A stretch of 64,000 bases of DNA from Amycolatopsis sp. FBCC-B4732. Its GTDB lineage: Bacteria; Actinomycetota; Actinomycetes; Mycobacteriales; Pseudonocardiaceae. The stretch covers positions 5,790,001 to 5,854,000 of the forward strand of contig NZ_CP095376.1 in assembly GCF_023008405.1 (NCBI RefSeq), written 5' to 3'. A program made the translations under genes and the position numbers. Positions 9,896-18,546 of this stretch are shown in pieces (the stretch's first letter is position 1; each line of letters opens with the position of its first letter). The notes under the pieces were generated by a model. The model was not told the origin of the DNA. It searched no databases and saw only the letters and a list, made by a program, of their open reading frames with translations.

Positions 9896-10465
9896 ATGAC
9901 CGCCACCTACACCTTCGACGTCTTCATGAGCCTCGACGGCTTCGGTTCCCACACCGGCGACTGGGGCGGCTACTGGGGCAAGCAGGGCCCCGAACTGCTC
10001 GAACGCCGCCTCGAGCTCTACCGCGAGGACCAGCGGATGGTCTTCGGGGCGGCCACGCACCGGCTGAACGCGCAGCTGCTGCCGGCCGACCCGGCGGCGC
10101 TCGACCCGTGGGTGACCCGGATGCGGGAGCTGCCGGCGACGGTGGTGTCGGCCACCCTCGACGGCCCGCTCGGCTGGCCGGACGCGACCGTCGTGGCCGG
10201 CGACGCCGTCGAGGTCGTCACCCGGCTGAAGGCGGAGTCGCCGGTGCCGTTGCGCTCGCACGGGAGCCTGTCGCTCAACCGGGCACTGCTGGCGGCGGGC
10301 CTGGTGGACCGCGTCCAGGTGACGGTGTTCCCGGTGCTCACCGGGCAGACCGGCGAGCGGCCGATCTTCGAGGGCGTGGCGGACCTCGACCTGGAGCTGC
10401 TGGAGAGCCGGACGCTCGACGGCGGCACGCAGGAGCTGATCTACCGCCCGGCGCTGCACGGGTGA
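9896..10465 (+). CDS. RibD C-terminal / dihydrofolate reductase-like protein
   Basis: 189 residues. It starts TATYTFDVFMSLDGFG, the usual opening of the RibD_C/DHFR-like fold, and contains RMVFGAATHR, HGSLSLNRALLAAGLVDRVQ and VFPVLTGQTGERPIF, all typical of the dihydrofolate-reductase-like stress proteins common in actinobacteria. These enzymes bind NADPH; the physiological substrate is unknown. The ATG at 9896 has a good GAGGAG ribosome site at 9884-9889; the frame could extend upstream to 9833. It is not expected to be the folate enzyme. Confidence 0.85.
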   Translation: MTATYTFDVFMSLDGFGSHTGDWGGYWGKQGPELLERRLELYREDQRMVFGAATHRLNAQLLPADPAALDPWVTRMRELPATVVSATLDGPLGWPDATVVAGDAVEVVTRLKAESPVPLRSHGSLSLNRALLAAGLVDRVQVTVFPVLTGQTGERPIFEGVADLDLELLESRTLDGGTQELIYRPALHG

Positions 10466-10507
10466 ACCCGGCATCCGCCGTTCACGCGATCCAGCTGGTT
10501 TCCGGAC

Positions 10508-11651
10508 GTGCGCAGACTCCTTCCGGTGGCCGTGGCCGCTGTCTCCCTGCTGTCCGCCGTCCCGGCTTCCGCAGCTCCGCGCGACCCCTCGCCGGTGGCC
10601 CAGACGCAGGCCTTCGTCGACGATCCCTCGGCGTCCCCGGCGAACGCCGACGCCGACGACCCGGCCATCTGGGTCCACCCGCACGACCCCTCGCGCAGCG
10701 TCGTGCTGGGACGCTCAAGGAGGGCGGGCTCGCCGCGTTCGACCGGACGCGCGCACGCTGCAGCTCGTCCCGGCCGGGCCGGGCGGGCGGATCGACAACG
10801 TCGACGTCGTCGGGGACCTCGCCGTCGTCAGCGACCCGGGGCCGGGACCTCGTCCGGATGTACCGGATCGATCCGCGGGGCGCCGCCGCCGGAGCGGGCC
10901 TCCTGCGGGACGTCACCGAGCCGAACGCCCCGCGGGTGTTCCCGCGGTCCGCTGTGGACGAACAGCGGACCGCGTACGGCCTCGCGGCGGCGCGCGACCC
11001 GCGCACCGGCGTCCGGTGGGTGGCGGTGACCCGGCGGCACGAGACGCGGGTGGCGCTGCTGCGGCTCGTCGACCGGCCGGACGGCACCGTCGGCACGGCC
11101 CCGGCGGCGCGACGTGGTCGCCCTGCGAGAAGCCGGGCGAAGGGCCGCAGCTGGAGGGGTCGGTGTTCGACGGCCGGGTGCTCTACACCGCCCAGGAAGA
11201 CGTCGGGATCTGGCGGATCCCGCTGACGTCCGGCGGCTTCGGGCGGCCCGAGCTGGTCGACCGCGTGCGCTCCTACGGTGTTCCCCAGCGCTGGGACGCC
11301 GAGCAGGAGGAGTGCGTCCCGGACGGCGCCGGCCCCGGCTTCGGCGGCCGGCGGCTGGAAGCCGACGCCGAAGGGCCGGCGGTGGCGAACGGGACGCTGT
11401 TCGCGTCGAGCCAGGGTGACTCGCGCTTCGTCGTCTACGGGCACCGCACGCGCGACCTCCGGATCGTCGCGGGCCGCGGCACGGATTCGGTCGAGCACTC
11501 CGACGGCTCGGCGATCACGACGGCGTCCCTCGGCCGCCGCTTCCCGCACGGCCTCCTGGTCGTCCACGACGGCGAACGCCGCCCGGCGGCCGGCGACCTC
11601 GCGACCACGGGCTTCGCTTTCGTCCGCCTCGAAGACGTCCTCCCCCGGTAA
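10508..11651 (+). pseudogene. beta-propeller phytase (3-phytase), frameshifted
   Basis: The start (GTG, 10508) encodes a signal peptide (MRRLLPVAVAAVSLLSAVPA) and DDPAIWVHPHDPSRSVVLG, the N-terminus of secreted beta-propeller phytases that hydrolyse phytate. The reading frame is then lost. TLKEGGLAAFD continues in another frame from about 10710, GRIDNVDVVGDLAVVSD lies in the third frame (about 10790-10840), RDLVRMYRIDPRG returns to the second (about 10845-11105), and GPQLEGSVFDGRVLYTAQ onward is in the third to a TAA at 11649. Four single-base shifts fall in about 400 bp, several at G/C runs. Either the gene is decaying or the assembly has errors there; the protein is otherwise well conserved to its natural end. 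Confidence 0.8.
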
Positions 11652-11800
11652 CGGGCGGCCGAACACCGGATTTCTACCGACTGCCATTGTCCCGGATTTG
11701 TCATGTTCTCGTTTCCGGTGATTGTTTTACCGCGGCCGACAATCCGCAACTGTCCACTGATGGCGGTATCTACGGGATCGATTCTGCGTAGGTTCACGGC

Positions 11801-13294
11801 ATGCCGCGCACCCATTCCGCGCTCGTTGTCCTGCTCGTCGCCGCCTCCGTTGTACCGGTTTTCGCGACCACCGCGCCCGCCGCCGCAGCAGCCGGAACAG
11901 GTGCCGTTTGTGACCACCAGCCCGCGCTCTACGCCCAGGCACCGCCGGGTGCCGTCACCGTCGACCTGGCCGTGGAGGGCGACCTCAGCGTCAAGACGCA
12001 GGCGTCGCCACCGGGGACCACCTTCTGGCTGCCGCCCGGCACCCACCGGCTGGCCTCCGACCAGTTCGGGCAGGTCATCCCGAAGGACGGCGACGTCTAC
12101 CTCGGCGCGCCCGGCGCCGTGCTCGACGGCCGCGGCGTCAACCGCGCCGCCTTCACCCAGCAGGCCAAGGACGTCGTCATCCGCGGCCTGACCATCCAGA
12201 ACTTCGTCGCGCCGCAGGACCAGGGCGTGGTCAACCACGACTCCGGCGAGCACTGGGTCATCGAGAACACCACGATCCAGCGCAACACCGGCGCCGCGCT
12301 GATGGCCGGCGTCCGGCAGGTGGTGCGGGCCAGCTGCCTGCGCGACAACGGCCAGTACGGGATGAACGCCTACCGCCCCGACAACGCGATCACCGGGCTG
12401 CTCGTCGAAGGCAACGAAATCACCGGGAACAACGTCGACGACTGGGAAACGCGCAGCCCCGGCTGCGGGTGCAGCGGCGGAATCAAGTTCTGGGCCGTCA
12501 ACGGCGCCGACGTCCGCGGCAACTGGATCCACCACAACCACGGCGTCGGCCTGTGGGCAGACACCAACGACAACGATTTCCTGATTGAAGACAACGTCAT
12601 GGAAGACAATGACTCCGAAGCGATCTTGTACGAGATCAGCTACAACGTCGTGATCCGCCACAACGCCATCCGCCGCAACAACGTGGTGGCCGGCAGCAGG
12701 CGCGCGTCCCGCGGCGACAACTTCCCGTCCGCGGCGGTGTACCTGTCCGAATCCGGTGGCGAACCCCGGGTGCCGGCCCGCACCGACATCATCGACATCT
12801 ACGGCAACTCCTTCGAGGACAACTGGTCCGGCATCACGCTGTGGGAGAACGCCGACCGCTTCTGCAACAGCCCGGCGAACACGTCGACGGCGAGCTGCAC
12901 CAAGCTCGTCCCGGACCGGACGCGGTGTTCGGCACCGGGCATCGAGTCCACGCCGCTGTTCGACGACTGCCGCTGGAAGACCCAGCGGGTCGAGATCCAT
13001 TCCAACACCTTCCGCTTCGATCCCGCCCGGCCCGGCTGCGCCGGCCTGTGCGGCCGGATGGCCGTGCTGTCGAACTACGGCACCTACCCGGCGTGGTCCC
13101 CGTACCGGGGCACGCTCGTGCAGGAGGCGATCGCGCACGACCAGGACAACTACTGGTACAGCAACGACTACATCGGCCCGTGGGCGTTCGTCGCCGGGGA
13201 CACCTCCCGCACCCTCACCGCGGACCAGTGGCAGAACGACCCGTGGAACCAGGACGACTGCGCCTCCTTCGACGGCGTGACCCCGTACTGCTGA
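11801..13294 (+). CDS. secreted right-handed beta-helix repeat protein
   Basis: 497 residues. A signal peptide (ALVVLLVAASVVPVFATT) is followed by parallel beta-helix rungs of about 22-25 residues: VVIRGLTIQNFVAPQDQGVV, WVIENTTIQRNTGAALMAG, GLLVEGNEITGNNVDDW, FLIEDNVMEDNDSEAILYE and VVIRHNAIRRNNVV. This is the fold of pectate lyases, polysaccharide epimerases and NosD-like proteins. Cysteines in the C-terminal third probably form disulfides. The likely role is binding or cleaving an extracellular polysaccharide; the substrate cannot be read off. No carbohydrate genes flank it. Confidence 0.8.
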   Translation: MPRTHSALVVLLVAASVVPVFATTAPAAAAAGTGAVCDHQPALYAQAPPGAVTVDLAVEGDLSVKTQASPPGTTFWLPPGTHRLASDQFGQVIPKDGDVYLGAPGAVLDGRGVNRAAFTQQAKDVVIRGLTIQNFVAPQDQGVVNHDSGEHWVIENTTIQRNTGAALMAGVRQVVRASCLRDNGQYGMNAYRPDNAITGLLVEGNEITGNNVDDWETRSPGCGCSGGIKFWAVNGADVRGNWIHHNHGVGLWADTNDNDFLIEDNVMEDNDSEAILYEISYNVVIRHNAIRRNNVVAGSRRASRGDNFPSAAVYLSESGGEPRVPARTDIIDIYGNSFEDNWSGITLWENADRFCNSPANTSTASCTKLVPDRTRCSAPGIESTPLFDDCRWKTQRVEIHSNTFRFDPARPGCAGLCGRMAVLSNYGTYPAWSPYRGTLVQEAIAHDQDNYWYSNDYIGPWAFVAGDTSRTLTADQWQNDPWNQDDCASFDGVTPYC

Positions 13295-13324
13295 CCGGGT
13301 TCCCCGGCCGCCAGACCGGCGGTG

Positions 13325-13358
13325 TCCCGGCGGCCCCGGGCGGGGTGGGCCGCCGGGA
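13325..13358. terminator. Hairpin terminator between convergent genes
   Basis: A perfect 12-bp stem (TCCCGGCGGCCC at 13325-13336 pairing with 13347-13358) closes a 10-nt loop between the beta-helix gene and the convergent membrane-protein gene. There is no T-tract, which is normal in high-GC actinobacteria. Its symmetry lets it serve both directions. Confidence 0.7.
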
Positions 13359-13364
13359 TCCCGC

Positions 13365-14984
13365 TCACCAGAAGAAGATCCGGGGCAGGCTCACCCGGGG
13401 CGGTATCCGCGGTACCCGCGCGATCTCCGGGGGTACCGCGAACCGGTCCGGCAGGGTGAACCGGTCCGGCAGGGTGAACCGGTCCGGCGAGGTGTGGCTG
13501 AACCTCCCCGGGTCGTACGAGTACGGCAGCCGGTAGTACTCCGGTGGCAGCAGGCGCAGGGGCTGAAGCTCCGGCAGCGTCAGGCGCAGCCGGCCCGACG
13601 GGTCGAGCGCCGGAGGTGGCGTCCGGGCCTGGATCACCTCCGTCACCTTCCGCCCCAGCTGGTCCGGGGCCGCCCGCAAGGTCGAAACCGACGCCTGGAA
13701 CGCCCGCGCCGCTTCCTCGGCGCGGGGTGCCGCGGCCGCCACCGGCCGGCTCACGTCGGTGTGGTCGACCAGCGCCGTCGTCTCGCTCTCGACCGCCGCC
13801 GCGAAGTCGCGCGGGCTGCGCAGCGCGATCTCGGCCAGGCGGTCGTAGAGCGGGGACAGCTTGTCCTGCAAGGTCTTGTCGGCCGCCTCGGCGAAGGCCT
13901 GCACCAGCGGCTCCAGGATCGGGATCGCCTCGGTGATCGGCTTCGTCACCGCCACGATCCGCTCGGTCGCGACCTTTTCGACCTGCAGGGTCACCTTCTT
14001 GCGGCTGTCCGCGACCAGGTCGATCCCCGGTTCGACCGGCCCGGCGCCGACGACCGCCCCGGCCGCCGCCACCTGCTCGGGCGTGATGCCGGGTGGCGCC
14101 TCCCGTGACCGCGCGCCGTCGACCCGAGCCTCGGGTGCGAGCGCCTCGACCTGCTTCCCGCGCTGCGTCTCGGCGCCGATCGCCTCGTCCACCGCCGGCA
14201 GCTCCACGCCGTACCCCGCCTTGGCGAACTCCGCGCTGCCCCGCGCGGCCTCGACCAGGCCCGGCAGTTCCGTGCGCCGGACGGCGAGCGCGTCCCGGTA
14301 CACCTTGGGCAAGGACGCTTCGACCTTGCCGTACAGCTTCCCCGCCACCCGCTGGGTCAGGTCCGCCTCGATCTTCCGCGTCACGTCGGCGTAGCCCTGC
14401 TGGGCGACCTTGAACTTCACCTGCAGGTCGGTGGCCGGCACGCCGAGCTGCATGCCGAACAGCGACAGCGCCGCCAGCGTGGCGAACCCGGCGGCCGCGG
14501 GACCGCTGTACTTCGTGTAGAAGTCCGCGGCCCGGCCGAGCCCGGCCGCGGTGTGCCCCCGCCAGCCGTCCGAGCGCCGCGCCAGCAGCAGGCACGTCAT
14601 CAGGTAGACGCCGATCAGCGCCGCGAACACCGAGAACTCGCTCAGCTTCAGGTTCTCGGAGAAGAACCGCGACACCGATTCGAAGAACCGTTGCAGGGAA
14701 ATGAGCCAGCCGGTGCTCGACGTGTCCGCGAACCACTGCAGGTACGCCGACAGCCCCAGGTACGCCGTCGCGGCCACCCCGACCGGCACGAGGTATAGCA
14801 CCCCGAACGCCGCCAGGTGGTACCGCAACCCCGAACCCTCGTCCGCGAACCGCCGCGTGTACCGGCGAAGACCCGCGACGAGCGCCCAGACCGCGCCCGC
14901 GAACACCGCGAACGGGCCGATCGCGAAGGCGGCCACGAGCACCGCCACGGCGGCTCCGCCGGCCGCCACCTTCCCCCTCGTCAT
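13365..14984 (-). CDS. large membrane protein with C-terminal DRFTLP repeats, unknown function
   Basis: 539 residues. The N-terminal 170 residues hold about five membrane segments (an initial VAVLVAAFAIGPFAVFAGAV, one near 60-80, one near 120-140 and one near 170-190). A long, mostly helical soluble domain with many Glu/Lys/Arg follows (about 200-480). The tail is Pro/Tyr/Arg-rich with three copies of a DRFTLP-type hexapeptide, ending RIFFW. It starts at ATG 14984 behind a GGAGGAGGGG ribosome site. I do not recognise a family. The layout suggests a membrane-anchored protein with an extended cytoplasmic or periplasmic domain. Confidence 0.7.
   Translation of the reverse strand: MTRGKVAAGGAAVAVLVAAFAIGPFAVFAGAVWALVAGLRRYTRRFADEGSGLRYHLAAFGVLYLVPVGVAATAYLGLSAYLQWFADTSSTGWLISLQRFFESVSRFFSENLKLSEFSVFAALIGVYLMTCLLLARRSDGWRGHTAAGLGRAADFYTKYSGPAAAGFATLAALSLFGMQLGVPATDLQVKFKVAQQGYADVTRKIEADLTQRVAGKLYGKVEASLPKVYRDALAVRRTELPGLVEAARGSAEFAKAGYGVELPAVDEAIGAETQRGKQVEALAPEARVDGARSREAPPGITPEQVAAAGAVVGAGPVEPGIDLVADSRKKVTLQVEKVATERIVAVTKPITEAIPILEPLVQAFAEAADKTLQDKLSPLYDRLAEIALRSPRDFAAAVESETTALVDHTDVSRPVAAAAPRAEEAARAFQASVSTLRAAPDQLGRKVTEVIQARTPPPALDPSGRLRLTLPELQPLRLLPPEYYRLPYSYDPGRFSHTSPDRFTLPDRFTLPDRFAVPPEIARVPRIPPRVSLPRIFFW
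13441..13494 (-). repeat. Three tandem 18-bp repeats coding for DRFTLP-type units
   Basis: Copies begin at 13441, 13459 and 13477. The first two are identical and the third has two changes. The unit reads AACCGGTCCGGCAGGGTG on the plus strand. It is in frame inside the membrane protein and gives DRFTLP, DRFTLP and a variant SPDRF. Near-identical codons point to recent slippage. Confidence 0.85.
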
Positions 14985-15293
14985 CGCCCCTCCTCCAGGG
15001 TCGGCTTTCCTCCCGCTTCAAGGAAAGCACGCACCACCGACAGGTTTTGCCGAACGCGGGGACCGCCCCGGATCGGACCAGCGGAACCGGGAACGCACCG
15101 GAGCCGCCGGTCGCCCGGACCGGTGAACGCCGGCCCCGCCGCCACCACCCGCCGCCCGAAAGCCGGAGCCAAGTGTGACCGCGACCACATCGCACTGGGC
15201 CGAACCGGTGAACTCGGCCGGGAAAATACTTTTCGCCCGCGTGCATCAACCCGGCCCGCTCGCGCGTCCAAGGGAGGAACGGAAGGGACGAGC
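14985..15293. other. Divergent intergenic region (309 bp) upstream of sigma factor and membrane protein
   Basis: No gene is evident. Next to the membrane-protein start is a small inverted repeat, GCTTTCC (15004-15010) and GGAAAGC (15022-15028). Nearer the sigma gene an A/T-rich patch, AAAATACTTTT, around 15224-15234 could be a -10 region. I looked for an ECF-type GGAAC/CGT autoregulatory promoter and found GGAAC copies near 15082 and 15090 but no convincing partner box. Confidence 0.4.
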
Positions 15294-15794
15294 GTGGACT
15301 TCGAAGAGTTCGTGGCGGAGCGGCTGGACGGCCTGCTCCGCTACGCCACCGTCCTGACGAACGACCCGCACCTGGCGCAGGACATCGTGCAAGACGTGCT
15401 GCTGCGCGCCCAGCAGCGGTGGGACGGCATCGACGCCCCGCCGTCCTACGTGCGGCGGATGATCACCAACGAGTACCTCTCGTGGCGACGGCGGGCGGTG
15501 CGGCGGATGGTGCCGAGCAGCCACGACGTCCTCGACGCGCTCGGCCCGCCCGAAGCCGACCCGGCCACCGCCTACGACGAGCGGGACGCGATGCTCGGCC
15601 TGCTCGCCACGCTGCCCCGCAAGCAGCGCGCGGCGATCGTGCTGCGGTACTACGAGAACTACTCCGACGCCGAGATCGCCGCGGTCCTGCGGTGCGGCGC
15701 GTCGACCGTGCGCAGCCAGATCTCCCGCGCGCTGGCCACCCTGCGCCAGGCCCCGAACCACCGCGCGGTACTCACCACCGGAGCTGGAGAATGA
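15294..15794 (+). CDS. SigE-family RNA polymerase sigma factor (ECF-like)
   Basis: 166 residues. It contains sigma region 2 (LLRYATVLTNDPHLAQDIVQ, then DVLLRAQQRW) and region 4 (LPRKQRAAIVLRYYENYSDA, then EIAAVLRCGASTVRSQISRA), with no region 3 or N-terminal extension. The opening DFEEFVAERLDGLLRYA is typical of the actinobacterial SigE (TIGR02983-like) group. The GTG at 15294 has a GGAAGGGA ribosome site 6 bp upstream. It overlaps the next gene as ATGA, so it is co-translated with a membrane partner that is probably its regulator. Confidence 0.9.
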   Translation: MDFEEFVAERLDGLLRYATVLTNDPHLAQDIVQDVLLRAQQRWDGIDAPPSYVRRMITNEYLSWRRRAVRRMVPSSHDVLDALGPPEADPATAYDERDAMLGLLATLPRKQRAAIVLRYYENYSDAEIAAVLRCGASTVRSQISRALATLRQAPNHRAVLTTGAGE

Positions 15795-16762
15795 CCCGCA
15801 GCGAGCACGACACCGAGACGCTGATCCGGGACAGCCTGGACCACCTCGCCGCCCGCGCCCCGGACGGCCGGGCGGTGCGCGAAGCGCTGGCCCGCGACGG
15901 GCGCAAGCGGCAGCCGGCGACGAAACTGGCCCTGGTCGCCGCGGCGGTGGTCGTGCTGGTCGCCGGGGTCTTCGTGGGCACGCGCGCGGTCACCGCCCCG
16001 GACGTCGTCCCGGCCGCCGGCGTCCCGGTGCTCGGCTACAGCCCGGAGTGGCTGCCGGACGGCTTCACCGAGCAGTACCGCGAAGGCGGCCCGGGCATCA
16101 CCCCGCAGGTCCGGCGGTGGTCCGCCGGTCCCGCGGCGATCACGCTGTCGGCGTACTCCACCGCCGACCCCGAGTGGTCGCAGGTCGCGCTGCGGATCGC
16201 GTCGGTCCGCGACCAGGTCCTGGTGCACGGCCGGGTCGCCATGGTCACCGGCGACACCGAGACCGCCGCGCTGCTCACCTGGCTCGCCGACGACGACCAC
16301 GTCCTGACCGCGCGGGTCGACGGGGTCCCGGACGCCCGCGCGGTGGCCCAGCGGATCGCCGACGAGGTCACCGCCCGGCCGGTCGGCGTCCGCGGCGAGC
16401 TGCGCTTCGGCGAGCTCCCGGCGGGACTGATCGAGCGGTCCGCCGCGGTCAAGGGCAGCGCCCCGGCCGACGGGAGCACCGAGCTGACCGCCGCCGACCC
16501 GGCGCGGCCGTCGGTGGCCGCCGTCCGCGTCACGGCGAGCGCGGGCTCCCCCGGCGTGCACGGCGCCGCACCGGTGACCGTCCGCGGCGGCCAGGGGTTC
16601 TTCGTGGCCGGCCGGGAAGCGGTGGTCGCGGTGCGGCTGCCGTCCGGGCGCTGGCTGACGGTGTCGGGCGCGCGGCCGGAGGCGGAGCTGGTCGCCGTGG
16701 CGGACGGCGTCCGGCTCGACCCCGCACCCGACTACCGCTGGCTCGGGCGTCCTACCAGCTGA
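15791..16762 (+). CDS. membrane protein partner of the sigma factor (putative anti-sigma)
   Basis: 323 residues. A cytoplasmic N-terminus of about 55 residues (DTETLIRDSLDHLAARAPDG, common in such partners) is followed by one membrane helix (LALVAAAVVVLVAGVFVGTR) and a long extracytoplasmic domain. There is no HxxxCxxC zinc anti-sigma motif, so inhibition of the sigma factor is inferred from the 4-bp overlap and topology only. The 3' end overlaps the convergent membrane gene by 11 bp. Confidence 0.65.
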   Translation: MTRSEHDTETLIRDSLDHLAARAPDGRAVREALARDGRKRQPATKLALVAAAVVVLVAGVFVGTRAVTAPDVVPAAGVPVLGYSPEWLPDGFTEQYREGGPGITPQVRRWSAGPAAITLSAYSTADPEWSQVALRIASVRDQVLVHGRVAMVTGDTETAALLTWLADDDHVLTARVDGVPDARAVAQRIADEVTARPVGVRGELRFGELPAGLIERSAAVKGSAPADGSTELTAADPARPSVAAVRVTASAGSPGVHGAAPVTVRGGQGFFVAGREAVVAVRLPSGRWLTVSGARPEAELVAVADGVRLDPAPDYRWLGRPTS

Positions 16763-17690
16763 TCATCGGGAACCAGATGATCCCGAGCCTGCCGAGCACG
16801 CGAACGTCCCAGTACAGCAGCGTGAACGTGCCACCGACGAGCAGCGCGGCCCCGGTCACCGTGGCGATCCGGGCCGGCTTCGCGGCCAGCCAGCGCTGCA
16901 GGCGCCCGCCGGTGGCGTAGGTCAGGATCAGGAACAGCACGGCCATGATCACGATGTTGCCGAGCGACTGCAGGGCGAACGCGGCGGCGCCGTAGAAGAC
17001 GTTGTGCTGCTCGGCGGCGCTGCGGAACATGATCCGGAACAGCGGGTAGGGCCGCCCGATGAGGAACCCGCCGATGAGCGCGCCCATCAGGACGTGCGGG
17101 GCCGCCGGGTGCCGCCGGGTGAACGCGGCGAAGGGGTTGCGGAGGATGCCGAGCGCGATCAGGCCCAGCAGCAGGAAGATCAGGCCGACGACGCCGAACG
17201 CGATCATGGACTGGATGCTGCGGGGGCTCAGCCCGCTCGTCTGCGCGGTGGAGAACTGCGGCATGCCGGTGCCGACGAGGGCGACGACCACGCCGTAGGC
17301 GATCGAGACGGTGAGCATGCCCGCGGCGATCCAGCCGAGCGGCTTGAACGGGCTGCGCCGCTCGCCCGCCTGGCCGCCGACCAGCGGCGCGACCGCCCCG
17401 AACGCGGCGATGTTGCAGGCGGTGAACGAGCCGGCGAGACCGGAGACGAACGCGAACAGCGTCCCCGCGAGGGCCCCGCTGATCGGCGTCGCTTTCGCGT
17501 CGTAGCCGAGGAGCCCGTTGGCGACGCTGTCCCCGATCACGGAGTCGACGAACGGCGCCGACCAGATGGCCGTCAGCGCGAAGCCGGCCAGGATCGCGAC
17601 GAGGGCGATCGCGGCGCGGCGCACGGGATACGGTCCCTCGCCGAAGAACCCCGCCTGCGGGTGGACCGGTAGTTCCTGCTTGACGGCCAT
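16752..17690 (-). CDS. polytopic membrane protein, unknown (possibly CcdA/DsbD-like fold)
   Basis: 312 residues with about eight membrane helices. The segment LAGSFTACNIAAFGAVAPLVG near residue 85 faintly resembles the helix-with-Cys of CcdA/DsbD-type transporters, but the second conserved cysteine is not evident, so I do not assign that function. It starts at ATG 17690, 8 bp after GGAGG; an ATG two codons upstream is too close to the ribosome site. The gene diverges from the ABC exporter. Confidence 0.6.
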   Translation of the reverse strand: MAVKQELPVHPQAGFFGEGPYPVRRAAIALVAILAGFALTAIWSAPFVDSVIGDSVANGLLGYDAKATPISGALAGTLFAFVSGLAGSFTACNIAAFGAVAPLVGGQAGERRSPFKPLGWIAAGMLTVSIAYGVVVALVGTGMPQFSTAQTSGLSPRSIQSMIAFGVVGLIFLLLGLIALGILRNPFAAFTRRHPAAPHVLMGALIGGFLIGRPYPLFRIMFRSAAEQHNVFYGAAAFALQSLGNIVIMAVLFLILTYATGGRLQRWLAAKPARIATVTGAALLVGGTFTLLYWDVRVLGRLGIIWFPMISW

Positions 17691-17795
17691 CGACATTCCC
17701 TCCAGTGGGCGCACCCCCGACCGATGAATCGTCGCAAACCAAGCCCTTGAAGCGCTTCTGCCGTCATGCCCCATCACGTTGCGCCGCCTGCACCC

Positions 17796-17845
17796 TTGAC
17801 TCCGGAAACTCACCGGGCGCAGAATTAAACACATGACTAATTCTG
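17796..17845 (+). promoter_or_regulatory. ABC exporter promoter and start-codon palindrome
   Basis: TTGACT (17796-17801) and AGAATT (17821-17826) form a -35/-10 pair with a 19-bp spacer, and transcription should begin at the ATG (17833), i.e. leaderless. A perfect inverted repeat, CAGAATTA (17820-17827) and TAATTCTG (17838-17845), brackets the start codon. It could be an operator overlapping -10 and start. The 19-bp spacer hints at a MerR-type activator; no such gene is adjacent. Confidence 0.5.
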
Positions 17846-18546
17846 CGCTCGCGGTCACCGGGCTCCGGGTCCGGCGCGGCGGCAGGCCCGTGGTGCGGGA
17901 CGTGAGCTTCGAGGTGCCGCGCGGGTCGGTCACCGGGCTGCTAGGCCCGAGCGGCTGCGGCAAGACCACGCTGATGCGCGCGATCGTCGGCGTCCAGATC
18001 GTCGAGGGCGGCTCGGTCACCGTGCTCGGCCTGCCCGCCGGCAGCCCGCCGCTGCGGCGGCGGATCGGTTACGCGACGCAGAACCCCGCTATCTACGCCG
18101 ATCTCACCGTCCGCGAAGCGCTCAAGTACTTCGCCGCGGTGCTGCGCGCGCCGGTGTCCGATGTGGACCGTGTCATCGCCGAAGTCGGGCTGGCCGACCA
18201 CGCCGGGAAGCTGGTCGGCTCGCTGTCGGGCGGCCAGCACAACCGCGCGAACCTCGCCGTCGCGCTGCTCGGCGCACCGGAGCTGCTGGTGCTCGACGAG
18301 CCGACCGTCGGGCTCGACCCGGTGCTGCGCGACGAGCTGTGGACGCTCTTCCGACGGCTCGCCGACGGCGGCGCGACGCTGCTGGTGTCCAGCCACGTCA
18401 TGGACGAAGCGGCTCGCTGCGACCGCCTCCTGCTCATGCGCGAAGGCGTCCTCCTGGCCGACGACGCGCCCCTCGCGCTGCGGGAACGCACCGGCGCCGC
18501 CGACCTCGAAGGCGCGTTCCTGAACCTCGTGCGGGCCGCGTCGTGA
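17833..18546 (+). CDS. ABC exporter ATP-binding subunit
   Basis: 237 residues. It has Walker A GPSGCGKTT, signature LSGGQ (followed by HNRANLAVAL rather than the usual QRV), Walker B ELLVLDEPTVGLDP and the H-loop LVSSHVMDEA. The family (DrrA/CcmA-like ABC-2 exporters) drives efflux of drugs, lipids or glycans. It overlaps the permease gene as GTGA. The substrate is unknown. Confidence 0.93.
   Translation: MTNSALAVTGLRVRRGGRPVVRDVSFEVPRGSVTGLLGPSGCGKTTLMRAIVGVQIVEGGSVTVLGLPAGSPPLRRRIGYATQNPAIYADLTVREALKYFAAVLRAPVSDVDRVIAEVGLADHAGKLVGSLSGGQHNRANLAVALLGAPELLVLDEPTVGLDPVLRDELWTLFRRLADGGATLLVSSHVMDEAARCDRLLLMREGVLLADDAPLALRERTGAADLEGAFLNLVRAAS

Noticed and set aside
16752..17690. Assignment as CcdA-type cytochrome biogenesis protein
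   Set aside because: Only one weak Cys-containing helix matches, and no thioredoxin or cytochrome genes are near.
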